This document shows, one piece after another, positions 24,152 through 33,796 of a stretch of 64,000 nt of DNA. The DNA comes from Streptomyces lichenis (GTDB lineage: Bacteria; Actinomycetota; Actinomycetes; Streptomycetales; Streptomycetaceae). The stretch covers positions 186,001 through 250,000 of the forward strand of contig NZ_JALPTH010000001.1 of the NCBI RefSeq assembly GCF_023218175.1, given 5' to 3'. The translations under genes were made by a program, and so were the position numbers. How positions within the stretch are numbered: the first letter of the stretch is position 1; each line of letters starts with the position of its first letter. Below the pieces are notes generated by a model, which was given only the letters and a program-made list of their open reading frames with translations, did no database searches and was not told the DNA's origin.

Positions 24152-26101
24152 TCACCGGCCGGCCTCCGCCAGCAGCCCGGCGAGCAGCCCGGCGATGACC
24201 TCCACACCGTTCTGGCTGAGCACCGACTCCGGGTGGAACTGCACCGAGCGGAAGCCCGGTCCGCGCAGCGCGTGCACCTGCCCGGTCCGCTGGTCCCGGC
24301 ACACCTCGACGGGGCCGGCCAGGCCCGGGGCGGTGACCAGGTCCGCGTCCGCCCGCGCCGCGAAGGTGTTGTAGAAGCCGACCAGCTCGGTACGGCCGAA
24401 GAGGTCGATCTTCTTCTGCACCCCCTGGTCGGGGTGGTTGCGGCGGACCAGCTCCAGCCCGAGCAGACCGCTCAGCACCTGGTGGCTCAGGCACACCGAG
24501 AGGAACGGCCGCCCCGCGTCCAGCAGTCGGCGGGTGACCGCGCGCAGCCGGGCGGTCTTGGGGTGGTGGTCCGCCTGCCGGGGGTCGCCGGGTCCGGGCC
24601 CGAGCACCACCAGGTCGTACGCCCCGGTCGCGTACTCCTCGTCGTACCGGCGCACCGTCACCTCGGTGCCCAGGGCGCGCAGCTGGTGCGCCCACATCGC
24701 GGTGAAGCTGTCCTCGGCGTCCACCACCAGCACGGTCCGCCCGGCGAGGCCCGGCACCGCACGGGGGGCGCCCTCGGCCAGCCAGAAGGAGGAGAGGGTG
24801 CTGTTGCGCTGGCGCAGCGCGGCAAGCACCTCGGGGTGCCCGGAGAAGGACGGTGCCGGACGGGGGCCGGGGGCCGGCCGGTTCGGCGGGGGAGTGTGCC
24901 CGAGCGCGGACAGCAGGACGGCCGCCTTGGCGCGGGTCTCGGCCGCCTCCGCCACCGGATCGGAGTCCCGGACCAGGGTGGCGCCCACCCCGACGCTCAT
25001 CCGGCCCTCGGCGTCGATGACGGCGGTGCGGATCAGGATCGAGGAGTCCAGGGTGCGCTCGCCCCGGCCGTCGCGCCCGATGAGCGCCAGCACCCCGCTG
25101 TAGTAGCCGCGGCCGTGCGGCTCGTAGCGGCGGATCACCCGGGCCGCGCTCTCCACCGGGCTGCCGGTCACCGTCGGCGCGAACAGGGTCTCCCGCAGGA
25201 CCTCGCGGACATCGGCGCCGGTCCGGCCCTCGACGACGTACTCGGTGTGCGCCAGGCCCGCCATCTCGACCAGCCTCGGGCCGCGCACCCGCACCCCGGA
25301 GTCGCTGACCCGGGCCACCATCTTCAGCTCCTCGTCCACCACCATCGACAGCTCGTCGGCCTCCTTGGCGTCCGCCAGGAAGGTGAGCACCCCGTCCAGG
25401 GTGGGGCCCTCGGCCGGGTAGCGGTAGGTCCCGCTGATCGGGTTCATCACCGCGAGCCCGCCCGACAGGCTCAGATGCCGCTCCGGGGTGGCGCCGACGA
25501 AGGTCCGGCCGCCGGTGTGCACCAGGAAGGTCCAGTAGGCGCCCTTCTCCCGCTCCAGCAGCCGGCGGAAGACGGCCAGCGCGGAGAGCGGGGAGTGGCC
25601 CCGGACCTCGGCGTGGAAGGTGCGCCGGATGACGAAGTTCGCGCCCTCGCCGGTGCCGATCTCCTCGGCGACCACCCGGCGGACGATGTCGGCGTACGCG
25701 GTGTCGTCCAGGTCGAACTCCCCGCCGGCCAGGTCGAGTCCGCGGTCCGGCAGCCGGGCGAGCGCCTCGCCGACCGGCACCGACTCCTGGGCGTGGACCC
25801 GCAGGGTGATCACCGGGGCCCCGTCGTCCACCGCGGCGAACCCGCGCTCGGCGAGCTGCCGGTAGGGGACCACCACCAGCGTCTCGGGGCCAATGCTCCC
25901 CGGGTCGTCCGGCAGCGGGACGTCGGCCAGCGCGGCGACCTCGGCGGTGTCGCCGACCAGCACCTCGATCCGGCCGTCCGGACCGGTCCGCGGCCGGTGC
26001 AGCAGCGCGAAGTCCGCGTGGTGTCCGGCCAGGACCCCCTCCAGGAGGGTGCTGCCGTCGGTGTCCGCGCGGTGCGGACCGGTGGTCACTGGGTGCGTCA
26101 T
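24152..26101 (-). CDS. PhzE-like 2-amino-2-deoxyisochorismate synthase (fused TrpE and glutamine amidotransferase)
   Basis: A 649-residue fusion. Residues about 1-430 form the chorismate-binding (TrpE/PhzE) domain, with GATPERHLSL, NPISGTYR, DELSMVVDEELKM and VTGSPVESAARVI. Residues about 455-649 are a class I glutamine amidotransferase with nucleophile Cys in SVCLSHQVLSGLL and His-Glu in FHPES. Length and the CLSHQ loop match PhzE rather than separate TrpE/TrpG. The reaction is chorismate plus glutamine to ADIC. AAGGAG precedes the ATG at 26101. It is the last gene of an operon with PhzD-like, SDR and DAHP-synthase genes. Confidence 0.9.
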   Translation of the reverse strand: MTHPVTTGPHRADTDGSTLLEGVLAGHHADFALLHRPRTGPDGRIEVLVGDTAEVAALADVPLPDDPGSIGPETLVVVPYRQLAERGFAAVDDGAPVITLRVHAQESVPVGEALARLPDRGLDLAGGEFDLDDTAYADIVRRVVAEEIGTGEGANFVIRRTFHAEVRGHSPLSALAVFRRLLEREKGAYWTFLVHTGGRTFVGATPERHLSLSGGLAVMNPISGTYRYPAEGPTLDGVLTFLADAKEADELSMVVDEELKMVARVSDSGVRVRGPRLVEMAGLAHTEYVVEGRTGADVREVLRETLFAPTVTGSPVESAARVIRRYEPHGRGYYSGVLALIGRDGRGERTLDSSILIRTAVIDAEGRMSVGVGATLVRDSDPVAEAAETRAKAAVLLSALGHTPPPNRPAPGPRPAPSFSGHPEVLAALRQRNSTLSSFWLAEGAPRAVPGLAGRTVLVVDAEDSFTAMWAHQLRALGTEVTVRRYDEEYATGAYDLVVLGPGPGDPRQADHHPKTARLRAVTRRLLDAGRPFLSVCLSHQVLSGLLGLELVRRNHPDQGVQKKIDLFGRTELVGFYNTFAARADADLVTAPGLAGPVEVCRDQRTGQVHALRGPGFRSVQFHPESVLSQNGVEVIAGLLAGLLAEAGR

Positions 26102-26166
26102 GGCACTCCTTGGCGTAGGAACGGTCGGACCGCGCCCGCCGGCCGTGCCGAGGGCACCGGGAGGGA

Positions 26167-26802
26167 TCAGGGGAGTTGGGCGAGGACGGTGTCGGTCGTC
26201 ACCGTCATCGCGCAGCGCTCGGCCGCGTAGCGCAGGGCCGAGCGGTGGTACTCGGGGGTGAAGTCGGCGACGGCGTCGGCCACCAGGAACGGCTGGACGT
26301 CGGAGGCGAAGGCGTCCGCGGCGGTCATCAGGACCCCGACATGGGCGTACACCCCGCACACGATCAGCTGGTCGCGCCCGCGCTCCCGCAGCTCGGACAG
26401 GAGCGGGGTGCGGTGGAAGGCGCTGTAGCGCCACTTGGTCAGCAGCAGGTCGCCCGGCGCGGGCCGCACCGGGTCGGCCACCTCGCGGTGCTCCGGCTCG
26501 ACGGTCATCCCCGGGCCCCAGAAGTCCTTCAGCAGCCCGCGCTGCTCCTGTGTCATCCCGCCGGGCTGCAGGGTGTACGCGACCGGGATGCCGAGCGCCG
26601 CACAGCGCTCCCGCAGCCGGGTGACGTTGCGGACCAGCTCGGTCACCGGGGAGCGCCCGGCCGCGAAGGGGCGCAGGAAGTAGTTCTGCATATCGTGGAT
26701 CAGCAGCATCGCCCGCCCCGGGTCCGGCGTCCACCGGGCGGTGTTCTCCGGCAGCTCGTCCTCGGTCGGCATCGGGTAGGCCGCGATGGCCGGGATCCCC
26801 AT
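26167..26802 (-). CDS. Isochorismatase-family hydrolase (PhzD-like)
   Basis: A 211-residue cysteine-hydrolase fold. [10 protein letters not shown] supplies the catalytic Asp, [13 protein letters not shown] the catalytic Lys, and [12 protein letters not shown] occupies the nucleophile turn without a Cys, as in PhzD and EntB-type isochorismatases. It should hydrolyse the enolpyruvyl ether of ADIC to trans-2,3-dihydro-3-hydroxyanthranilate. The start at 26802 has GGAGAGGAC upstream. Gaps of 65 and 110 bp separate it from its operon partners. Confidence 0.9.
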   Translation of the reverse strand: MGIPAIAAYPMPTEDELPENTARWTPDPGRAMLLIHDMQNYFLRPFAAGRSPVTELVRNVTRLRERCAALGIPVAYTLQPGGMTQEQRGLLKDFWGPGMTVEPEHREVADPVRPAPGDLLLTKWRYSAFHRTPLLSELRERGRDQLIVCGVYAHVGVLMTAADAFASDVQPFLVADAVADFTPEYHRSALRYAAERCAMTVTTDTVLAQLP

Positions 26803-26912
26803 ACGAGTCGTGTCCTCTCCGGGCCGGGGCGGTCCCGGCGAAGTGGGGTACGGGCCGGCCCCGGGGACGTGGGTACGCCCCGGGGCCGGCGAAGTGGCTG
26901 TGGCCAAGGCCG

Positions 26913-27695
26913 CTAGCGGCCGAGGGTCGCACCGCCGTCGACGGTGAGGCCGTGCATGGTGATGTGGGCGGCCCGCTCGGAGAGCAGGAACACCACCGCG
27001 TCCGCGATGTGCTGCGGCCGGGCGATCCGGCCCAGCGGGATGCCGACCCGGAAGGCGGACGGCATCCCGTCGATGGACGCCTGCTCGGCGCCGTCGTCCC
27101 ACAGGGCGGTCAGCATCGGGGTGTCGGTGGAGCCGGGGGCCACCACGTTGCAGCGGATGCCGAAGCGGGAGACCTCCAGGCCCAGGCACTTGGTGAACAT
27201 GGTCGCGGCGGCCTTGGAGGCCGAGTACGCGGCCATGTCCACCCGCGCGGTGCCGGCCGCGTTGGACGCCACCGTCACCACGGCACCCCGGCGGCGCTCC
27301 ACCATCCGGTTGACCACGGCGCGCGAGACGAGGAAGACGCCGGTGGTGTTCACCGCGAAGGTGGCCGCCCAGTCCTCGTCGCTCAGGGCCCGCGCCTGCC
27401 CCAGGCGCAGCACCCCGGCACCGTTGACCAGATAGGCCACCGGGCCGAGTCGCCGCTCTGTCCGCTCCACCACCGCCTCGACGGCGGCGCTGTCGGTCAC
27501 ATCGGCCGGGAACGCCTCCGCCCGCCCGCCGGACTCCCGTACCCGCTCGGCGACCTCCTCCAGCCGGTCCGCGTTCCGGTCGACCATCGCCACCACCGCA
27601 CCGGAGGCGGCGAGCGTCCGGACCACGGCCTCGCCTATGCCACCCGCCGCCCCGGTGACCAGGGCGACCTTGTCGGCCATCTCATCGGCGTACAT
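26913..27695 (-). CDS. SDR dehydrogenase, 2,3-dihydro-2,3-dihydroxybenzoate dehydrogenase (EntA/DhbA)-like
   Basis: A 260-residue classical [11 protein letters not shown] cofactor loop, NGAG, Ser in VTVASNAAG and the YSASK catalytic pair are intact; the C-terminal [16 protein letters not shown] stretch is typical of EntA/DhbA. In 3-hydroxyanthranilate pathways a homologous dehydrogenase aromatises dihydro-3-hydroxyanthranilate (DHHA) with NAD. Its position between DAHP synthase and the PhzD-like gene supports that reaction rather than catechol siderophore synthesis, for which no EntE/NRPS gene is present. GAGG precedes the ATG at 27695; a second ATG lies at 27680. Confidence 0.87.
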   Translation of the reverse strand: MYADEMADKVALVTGAAGGIGEAVVRTLAASGAVVAMVDRNADRLEEVAERVRESGGRAEAFPADVTDSAAVEAVVERTERRLGPVAYLVNGAGVLRLGQARALSDEDWAATFAVNTTGVFLVSRAVVNRMVERRRGAVVTVASNAAGTARVDMAAYSASKAAATMFTKCLGLEVSRFGIRCNVVAPGSTDTPMLTALWDDGAEQASIDGMPSAFRVGIPLGRIARPQHIADAVVFLLSERAAHITMHGLTVDGGATLGR

Positions 27696-27745
27696 GACGA
27701 CCTCGCAGAGGGGTGGAAGCGGAACGGGACGGGGGAGGGGGAGGG

Positions 27746-28987
27746 TCAGCGCGCGGGAGCGCGGCCCTCCCAGGCGGCGGCGACCTCCCAGGCCTGGTCC
27801 GGGTTGAGCCGCGGGTCGCAGAGGCTGGTGTAGCGGTCGCCGAGGGTGTCGATGGACCGCTGGTCGGCCACGCACTCGCGGACGTCGTCCGGGGTGGACT
27901 CCAGATGCAGCCCGCCGACCACCGCCCCGGCCTCGCCGATCACCGCCTGGAAGTCCCGCACCTCGCGGACCACGGTCTCCACCAGCCGGGTCTTGTAACC
28001 ACCGGGCGCGGTCACCGTGTTGCCGTGCATCGGGTCCGACAGCCAGACCACCGGGTGCCCGGCGGCGTGCACCGCCGCGGCCATGGCCGGCAGCTGCTCG
28101 GTGACCGCCGCCGCGCCCATTCTGGCGATCAGGGTCAGCCGGCCCGGCTCGCGGTCCGGGTCGAGCCGCTCGCACAGGGCCAGCAGATCGGCTGTCGCCA
28201 TGCCCGGACCCACCTTGGAGGCCACCGGGTTGGCCACCGAGGCGAGCAACGCCACATGGGCGCCGTCCAGTTGATTGGTGCGGAAGCCGATCCAGGGCCA
28301 GTGGGTCGAGGCCAGATAGCGCCGGCCGGTCTCCTCGTCATGACGGATCAGCGGCGCCTCGTAGTCCAGCAGCAGCGCCTCGTGGCTGGTCCACACCGGG
28401 GTGGCGAAGGCCGGCGGCTGCTCGGCCGTCCGGCGCCGCAGCACCTCCATGGCCCGGCTCGCCGCCTCGTAACCCGACAGCAGCCGCCGGGGATCGGGGC
28501 GCCGCGAACGGGCGTCCGGCTCCGGACTGTTGACCATATGGCCCCGGTAGACCGGGAGTTCACGCCCGTCCACCAGCTCGGTGGGGCGGGAGCGCGGCTT
28601 GGCGAACTGGCCCGCCATCCGGCCGACCCGCAGGGTGGGCAGCAGGGTGTTCATGGACATCGCCCCGGCCAGCGCGTCCAGCAGCGCCACCTTGCGGGTG
28701 ATGTGCCCCGGCGCGCACTCGGCCGGGTCCTCGGCGCAGTCGCCCGCCTGGACGACATGGAACCGGCCGGCCACCACCTCGGCCAGCAGGCCGCGCAGTC
28801 CGGCCACCTCGCCGGCGGTGACCAGTCCGGGCCGGTCGGCGAGGTCGAAGGTGACCTCGGCCAGCAGGTCGAGATCCTCCCACTCCGGCTGCTGTGCCGC
28901 GGGAAGGGCCCTCCACAGCTCGCCCGGGTTCTCCAAGAGGGCGGATCCGGCCGGGGCCGGTCGGGTCGCGATCGCGTCGCTGGTCAC
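27746..28987 (-). CDS. Class II 3-deoxy-D-arabino-heptulosonate-7-phosphate synthase (PhzC-like)
   Basis: A 413-residue plant-type DAHP synthase. Characteristic blocks are [50 protein letters not shown] and [15 protein letters not shown]. It joins phosphoenolpyruvate and erythrose-4-phosphate at the entry of the shikimate pathway and so raises chorismate supply for the operon it leads. It is shorter than primary-metabolism class II enzymes, as usual for PhzC. The GTG start at 28987 has a well-placed GGAGG. Confidence 0.93.
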   Translation of the reverse strand: MTSDAIATRPAPAGSALLENPGELWRALPAAQQPEWEDLDLLAEVTFDLADRPGLVTAGEVAGLRGLLAEVVAGRFHVVQAGDCAEDPAECAPGHITRKVALLDALAGAMSMNTLLPTLRVGRMAGQFAKPRSRPTELVDGRELPVYRGHMVNSPEPDARSRRPDPRRLLSGYEAASRAMEVLRRRTAEQPPAFATPVWTSHEALLLDYEAPLIRHDEETGRRYLASTHWPWIGFRTNQLDGAHVALLASVANPVASKVGPGMATADLLALCERLDPDREPGRLTLIARMGAAAVTEQLPAMAAAVHAAGHPVVWLSDPMHGNTVTAPGGYKTRLVETVVREVRDFQAVIGEAGAVVGGLHLESTPDDVRECVADQRSIDTLGDRYTSLCDPRLNPDQAWEVAAAWEGRAPAR

Positions 28988-29091
28988 CAGGAACCTCCGT
29001 GGTCGTCAGGGATACACCGTCTCGGTGAGGGCGGGTCCGAACACCGCACCGCCGCCATCGCCGCCGCGCCGTACAGAAGGACGGCCCTCGC

Positions 29092-29105
29092 CGAGAGCGC
29101 TCTCG
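29092..29105. promoter_or_regulatory. 14-bp perfect palindrome, LacI-operator-like
   Basis: CGAGAGCGCTCTCG is self-complementary with a central GC, similar in form to the GGGAGCGCTCCC-type operators of Streptomyces LacI-family repressors. It lies 105 bp upstream of the DAHP-synthase start. Confidence 0.45.
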
Positions 29106-29446
29106 CGGCGCCGGGCGGCCGGCACCCGGCGGTCGGTCTCGCCGGGTGGCCGGGACGTCGTCGTCCGCGGGATGTCGGGCCGTTCGAGAACCGGATCCCG
29201 GCCGGTCGGCACGGGCCGACAGCCCCGGTCCTCTCACCGGACGTCCGGGGCGGGTCGCGGCCGTTCGGGGGCCGCTCGGCCCGAACGGGACCGGCCCGAT
29301 GAATCCTCCGTGACCGGCCACCCGCCGACGCCGCTTGTCGGAAAGTGCCGGGGGGACTCCGTCAGGTCCGGGCGAAATCCACCCGGTTTCCGACACACCG
29401 GCGGCGCGGCCTGCGGAAAGCGGACACCATGTCCCGGTCAACGGAC

Positions 29447-29504
29447 TTGATTGCTCCTGCCGTTCAAGGCTCGCGATCAATCCGGCGCTCGGCTGAACTC
29501 GTAC
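29447..29504 (+). promoter_or_regulatory. Shared 58-bp promoter element, copy 1
   Basis: TTGATTG (29447-29453) and CGATCAA (29474-29480) are inverted half-sites spanning 34 bp; AACTCGTAC follows at 29496-29504. The copy at 36438 has identical half-sites at identical spacing: 24 of 34 positions match within the inverted repeat and 11 of 13 in the downstream block. This copy is 128 bp before the deiminase-like gene start. Confidence 0.65.
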
Positions 29505-29574
29505 CGAGGCGAACACCGACGCAGCGCCCTGCGGCAGCACCCCCCAGCGCAGACCACCGAAGAGAGGGCATCCC

Positions 29575-30384
29575 GTGAACAGCGAACTGCTTGTCTCCGA
29601 CGCGAGCCACTTCCGGGTCGACTACCAGATCAACCCGTACATGGACCCCACCGTCCAGCCCGACACCGAGGCGGCGCTCGCCGAGCACCAGGCGATCGTG
29701 GCCGCACACCTCGCGGCCGGCCGCAAGATCCAGTACGTGCCCTCCGCACCCGAGTGCCCGGACATGGTGTTCACCGCCAACGCCGCCGTGATCCGCGGCG
29801 AGGTGGCCGTCCTGGGCAACCCGCCCCGCGAGCGGAAGACCGAGATCCCCTACTTCCGGGCCTGGCTGGAGGACCACCGCTACGAGATCGTGGAGGCGCC
29901 CTACGCCTTCAGCGGCCAGGGCGACGCACTGGCCTGCGGCGACCTGCTGCTGGCGGCCTACGGGCAGCGCACCGACGGGCGGATGCTCCCGCTGCTCGCC
30001 GACGAACTGGGCTACGAGGTGGTGCCGCTGCGCACCGCGGGCGAGCGCTGGTACGACCTGGACCTGGCCGTCGGGGTCATCTCCCCGGACACCCTGGCGT
30101 ACTGCCCCGAGGCCCTGGACGCCCCCAGCCTGCGCACCCTGCGCGGACTCGGTCTGGAGCTGATCCGGGTGGCCCCCGAGGAGGCGGCGCGGTTCGCCCT
30201 GAACCTCGTCAGCGACGGCGCCACCGTCACCATGACCCAGGGCGCGCCGCGCCTCGCCGCCGAGCTGCGCGAACGCGGCCTGGAGGTGGTCGAACTGGAC
30301 ACCACCGAACTGGCCAAGGGCGGCGGCGGCATCCGCTGCACCGCGCTGGCCCTGGACAACCCGCCGGCCGCCCTGTGGCCTTAG
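29575..30384 (+). CDS. Arginine deiminase/DDAH-fold protein with altered catalytic His
   Basis: A 269-residue member of the guanidine-modifying enzyme superfamily. The C-terminal GGGGIRC block carries the nucleophilic Cys, and PDMVFTANAA matches the substrate loop. Against its paralogue at 45627, the catalytic His block (YHLD there) reads YDLD here, and the acidic SEGEGD block reads FSGQGD. It probably does not perform the usual hydrolysis, or uses a different substrate. The GTG start at 29575 follows AGAGAGGG. It leads a transcript with the CopC-CopD gene 46 bp downstream. Confidence 0.78.
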   Translation: MNSELLVSDASHFRVDYQINPYMDPTVQPDTEAALAEHQAIVAAHLAAGRKIQYVPSAPECPDMVFTANAAVIRGEVAVLGNPPRERKTEIPYFRAWLEDHRYEIVEAPYAFSGQGDALACGDLLLAAYGQRTDGRMLPLLADELGYEVVPLRTAGERWYDLDLAVGVISPDTLAYCPEALDAPSLRTLRGLGLELIRVAPEEAARFALNLVSDGATVTMTQGAPRLAAELRERGLEVVELDTTELAKGGGGIRCTALALDNPPAALWP

Positions 30385-30430
30385 CCCCCAGGGCACAACG
30401 GCACCGCGTACCGAAGAGGAGCAGCCAGGT

Positions 30431-32278
30431 ATGACCACGGGATCCGCGTGGACGCGCCGAGCCGCCGGGGCGCTGGTCGCGCTGCTGGCGGCCGTGCTGG
30501 CGGTGCTCGGCACGGCCGGCACCGCGTCCGCGCACGGGGCGCTCGACTCCACCGACCCCGCGCAGGGGTCGGTGGTGGCGCGGCAGCCGTCCGCCGTCAC
30601 GCTCACCTTCGGCGAGGGGGTGACCCTGCCCGCCGAGGCGCTACGGGTCTTCGACCCGGCGGGCGGGCGGGTGGACACCGGCACCCCGGACCACGCCGGC
30701 GGCAAGGCCGAGACCGCGCGGATCGCCCTGCGCGGCGGCCTGGCCGACGGCACCTACACGGTGGCCTGGCGGGTGGTCTCCGCCGACTCCCACCCCATCG
30801 GCGGGGCCTTCACCTTCTCCGTCGGCGCGCCCTCGGCCAGCGCGGTGTCCGCCGAGTCGCTCCAGGGCAGCACCGACACCGACGGCCTGATCGGCTTCCT
30901 GTACGGCGCGGCCCGCCTGGCCGCCTACGCGGCCTTCGCGCTGCTGGCCGGGGCGGTGGCGTTCGTGCTGCTCTGCTGGCCCGCGGGCGCGGCCGCCCGG
31001 TCGGTGCAGCGACTGCTGGTGGCCGGCTGGGTCGCCCTGCTCGGCTCCACCGTGGTGCTGATGATGCTGCGCGGCGCGTACGAGCAGGGCGGCGGCATCG
31101 CGCCCCCGGCCGACCCCGCGACGGCGCCGGCCCATGTGGACCTGGACGAGCGGATCTATCTGGTACTGGCGGCCAGGCTGCTGCTCCTCGTGGTGAGCGG
31201 GGTGTTCCTGGTGCTGCTGGTGGGGCAGTCCGGGCAGCCCGACCCCGAGCAACCCGAGCGCTCTCAGGCCCGGTCGCGGACCCGGCTCCGGCTGGCCGGA
31301 CTGGCGCTGGCCGTCGGGCTGTCGGCGACCTGGGCCGTCACCAACCACTCCTCCGAGGGCGCCCAGGTCTGGCTGGCCGTACCGGTGACCGCGCTGCACC
31401 TGCTGGCGATGGCCGCCTGGCTGGGCGGACTGGCCACCCTGCTGTCCGGGCTCCGCGACGATCTCCCCGCCACCGCGGTGGAGCGCTTCTCCCGGCTGGC
31501 CTTCGTCTCGGTGACCGTCCTGGTGCTGACCGGGCTGTACCGGTCCTGGCGCGAGGTGGGCTCCTGGGACGCCCTGTTCTCCACCGGCTACGGGCGACTG
31601 CTGCTGGTCAAGGTGGGGTTGGTGGCCCTGATGGTCGCCGCCGCCTGGGTCTCCCGCTCCCGGCTGGCCCGGCTGCGCACCACCGCCGGCACGCCGGTCC
31701 ACGCGGCGGTCACGGCCGGAGCACCCGCACCCGATCCCGTAGAGCCCCCGCAGGCCCCGCCCGCCCGAGCCGCCCTGCGGCGCTCCGTGCTGGCCGAGGC
31801 CGCCGTGGCCGTCGCCGTCCTCGTCGTCACCACACTGCTCACCGCCACCTCGCCCGGACGGAACGCGAACGCGGCGACGGCCACCGCCCCGGGCCCGGCC
31901 GCGACCGCCGCGAACCGCGCTCCGGCCCGTACCACCACCGTTCGGATCCCGTACGACACCGGCGGCACCACCCCGAGCGCCCGGGGCACCGCCACCGTGG
32001 AGCTGGTCCCGGCGAAGGCCGGCGGCTACGCCGTGCGGGTGATTCTGCGCGACCCCGCCGGGAAGCCGGCCGAGGTGCCGGAGGCCCGGCTGGCCTTCTC
32101 GCTGCCCGCCCGGGACCTCGGGCCGCTCCAGGTGGCGCTCCGCTCGGACGGCGCCGGACGGTGGACCGGAACCGTGCCGCTGGCACTGGCGGGGGAGTGG
32201 AAGGCGCTGCTCACCGTGCGTTCCTCCGATATCGACATGGCGACCTCGACCCGGAGCTTCCCCCTCGGGCAGAGCTGA
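30431..32278 (+). CDS. CopC-CopD fusion copper transport/resistance membrane protein
   Basis: A 615-residue protein: Sec signal peptide ending around TASA, a mature N-terminal His followed by a CopC beta-domain to about residue 130 (HGALDSTDP; ADSHPIGGAFTF keeps a second copper-type His), then about eight membrane helices of the CopD family, and a C-terminal extracellular beta-domain from about residue 490. Such fusions move or buffer copper at the membrane. It starts 46 bp after the deiminase-like gene with GAGGAG at about -14, so both are probably one transcript. Whether copper serves a cluster enzyme is unknown. Confidence 0.85.
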   Translation: MTTGSAWTRRAAGALVALLAAVLAVLGTAGTASAHGALDSTDPAQGSVVARQPSAVTLTFGEGVTLPAEALRVFDPAGGRVDTGTPDHAGGKAETARIALRGGLADGTYTVAWRVVSADSHPIGGAFTFSVGAPSASAVSAESLQGSTDTDGLIGFLYGAARLAAYAAFALLAGAVAFVLLCWPAGAAARSVQRLLVAGWVALLGSTVVLMMLRGAYEQGGGIAPPADPATAPAHVDLDERIYLVLAARLLLLVVSGVFLVLLVGQSGQPDPEQPERSQARSRTRLRLAGLALAVGLSATWAVTNHSSEGAQVWLAVPVTALHLLAMAAWLGGLATLLSGLRDDLPATAVERFSRLAFVSVTVLVLTGLYRSWREVGSWDALFSTGYGRLLLVKVGLVALMVAAAWVSRSRLARLRTTAGTPVHAAVTAGAPAPDPVEPPQAPPARAALRRSVLAEAAVAVAVLVVTTLLTATSPGRNANAATATAPGPAATAANRAPARTTTVRIPYDTGGTTPSARGTATVELVPAKAGGYAVRVILRDPAGKPAEVPEARLAFSLPARDLGPLQVALRSDGAGRWTGTVPLALAGEWKALLTVRSSDIDMATSTRSFPLGQS

Positions 32279-32419
32279 TCCGGCACACCAAACCCGAGCC
32301 CGGCGCGGAACTCCGCGCCGGGCTTCCGGCGTTACCCCCTCCCGACCCGGCCACGTGAACCTGACAAGGTGTCCCCGTTCCGCTTTCCGCGACGGTGACC
32401 GCTCGACCACGCTGGGACA

Positions 32420-33700
32420 ATGATTCGTCAGAAGCAACTCTGGCCGTGGATGATCGCGGCCATCGGATTTGTCGCGCTGGTCGCGGCGGCTGGCTTCCGG
32501 GCGACCCCCGGTGCTCTGGTGGAGCCGCTGCAGAACGAGTTCGGATGGTCCACCGGGACCATCGGATTCGCCATGTCCGTCAACCTGGCCCTCTACGGCG
32601 TCACCGCCCCGTTCGCCTCCGCGCTGATGGAGCGCTACGGCGTGCGCAAGGTGACCGCGGTCGCCATGACGCTGATCGCCCTCGGCAGCGGTCTGGCCAT
32701 CTTCATGACCGCCTCCTGGCAGCTGGTGATGCTCTGGGGCGTGCTGGTCGGCCTGGGCGCCGGCTCCATCTCGCTGGGCTTCGTCGCCACGATCGGCACC
32801 CGCTGGTTCGTCAAGCGCCAGGGCCTGGTCACCGGTCTGCTCACGGCGGGCGGCGCGACCGGGTCGCTGATCTTCCTGCCGGTGGTGGCCAAGCTCTCCG
32901 AGTCCGACGGCGGCTGGCGGACGGCCGCGATCGTCACCTCCCTGGTGGCCTTCGCCACGGTCCCGTTCGTGCTGCTGTTCTTCCGCGAGCACCCCGCCGA
33001 CGTCGGCATCCCGCCGTACGGCGCGGACGAGGTGGTGCCCGCCCCGGAGCCCACCCGCAACGCCGGCAGGCTCGCCGTGGACGCCCTGAAGAGCGCCAGC
33101 CACAGCAAGGCGTTCTGGGTCCTGGCCGCCGCCTTCGCCATCTGCGGCGCCACCAGCAACGGCCTGATCAACACCCACTTCATCCCCGCCGCCCACGACC
33201 ACGGCATGCCCTCGGTCACCGCCGCCGGACTGCTCGCCCTGATCGGCGTCTTCGACCTCGTCGGCACCGTCGTCTCCGGCTGGCTCAGCGACCGCTACGA
33301 CCCGCGCAAGCTGCTGGCCGTCTACTACGGTCTGCGCGGCCTGTCGCTGCTGGTCCTGCCGCAGCTGTTCGACGACAAGGTCACCGGCTTCATGCTGATC
33401 TTCGTCATCTTCTTCGGCCTGGACTTCATCGCCACCGTGCCGCCGACCGTGGCCCTGTGCCGGGAGCACTTCGGCATGTCCGCCCCGATCGTGTTCGGCT
33501 GGGTCTTCGCCGCCCACCAGCTCGGTGCCGCCTTCGCCGCCACCATGGCCGGTGTCACCCGCGACGGCTTCGGCACCTACGCCCCCGCCTGGTACGCGGC
33601 CGGCGCGCTCTGCATGGGCGCCGCGGCGCTGTCCCTGTGGACCCGGCGGCGCCCCGAGACCGTCGAGGACACCCTGATCAAGGAGCCCGCACGGGCCTGA
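32420..33700 (+). CDS. MFS transporter, oxalate/formate-antiporter (OFA) type
   Basis: A 426-residue transporter with 12 predicted membrane helices; helix 1 begins WPWMIAAIGFVALVAAAGF and the cytoplasmic loop after helix 2 is MERYGVRK. The OFA-type family exchanges monocarboxylates, and cluster-linked members often export small acids. No Shine-Dalgarno precedes the ATG at 32420, so translation may be leaderless. It is followed by a perfect 12-bp-stem terminator. Export of the cluster product or intermediate is inferred from position. Confidence 0.85.
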   Translation: MIRQKQLWPWMIAAIGFVALVAAAGFRATPGALVEPLQNEFGWSTGTIGFAMSVNLALYGVTAPFASALMERYGVRKVTAVAMTLIALGSGLAIFMTASWQLVMLWGVLVGLGAGSISLGFVATIGTRWFVKRQGLVTGLLTAGGATGSLIFLPVVAKLSESDGGWRTAAIVTSLVAFATVPFVLLFFREHPADVGIPPYGADEVVPAPEPTRNAGRLAVDALKSASHSKAFWVLAAAFAICGATSNGLINTHFIPAAHDHGMPSVTAAGLLALIGVFDLVGTVVSGWLSDRYDPRKLLAVYYGLRGLSLLVLPQLFDDKVTGFMLIFVIFFGLDFIATVPPTVALCREHFGMSAPIVFGWVFAAHQLGAAFAATMAGVTRDGFGTYAPAWYAAGALCMGAAALSLWTRRRPETVEDTLIKEPARA

Positions 33701-33762
33701 CCGCCGCCCGCGTGCCCCGTTTCCCCGTCCATCCGCCCGCACCGTCCCCGTACGGCCTGGAA

Positions 33763-33796
33763 GTGGCGCCTCCCCGAGTTCCACGGGAGGCGCCAC
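33763..33796 (+). terminator. Terminator after the MFS gene
   Basis: Perfect 12-bp stem (GTGGCGCCTCCC and complement) with a 10-base loop, 62 bp after the MFS stop. Its right arm overlaps the first copy of a 28-bp tandem repeat. Confidence 0.7.

Larger units (their letters stand above)
28988..29574. other. 587-bp divergent regulatory region between chorismate and deiminase-like operons
   Basis: No gene is supported; open frames here are low-complexity and lack an RBS. It holds a 14-bp palindrome (29092-29105) near the DAHP-synthase operon and the 58-bp element shared with the hydrazine operon promoter (29447-29504) near the rightward operon. Its length suggests two separately controlled promoters. 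Confidence 0.65.

Noticed and set aside
20269..24695. Long minus-strand open frames of 750 and 794 codons
   Set aside because: They lie antisense to well-supported genes (WrbA, monooxygenase, binding protein) and have shadow-type composition.
24152..28987. A phenazine cluster
   Set aside because: PhzC-, PhzD- and PhzE-like genes are present, but PhzA/B, PhzF and PhzG are absent and an EntA-like SDR takes the place of PhzF.
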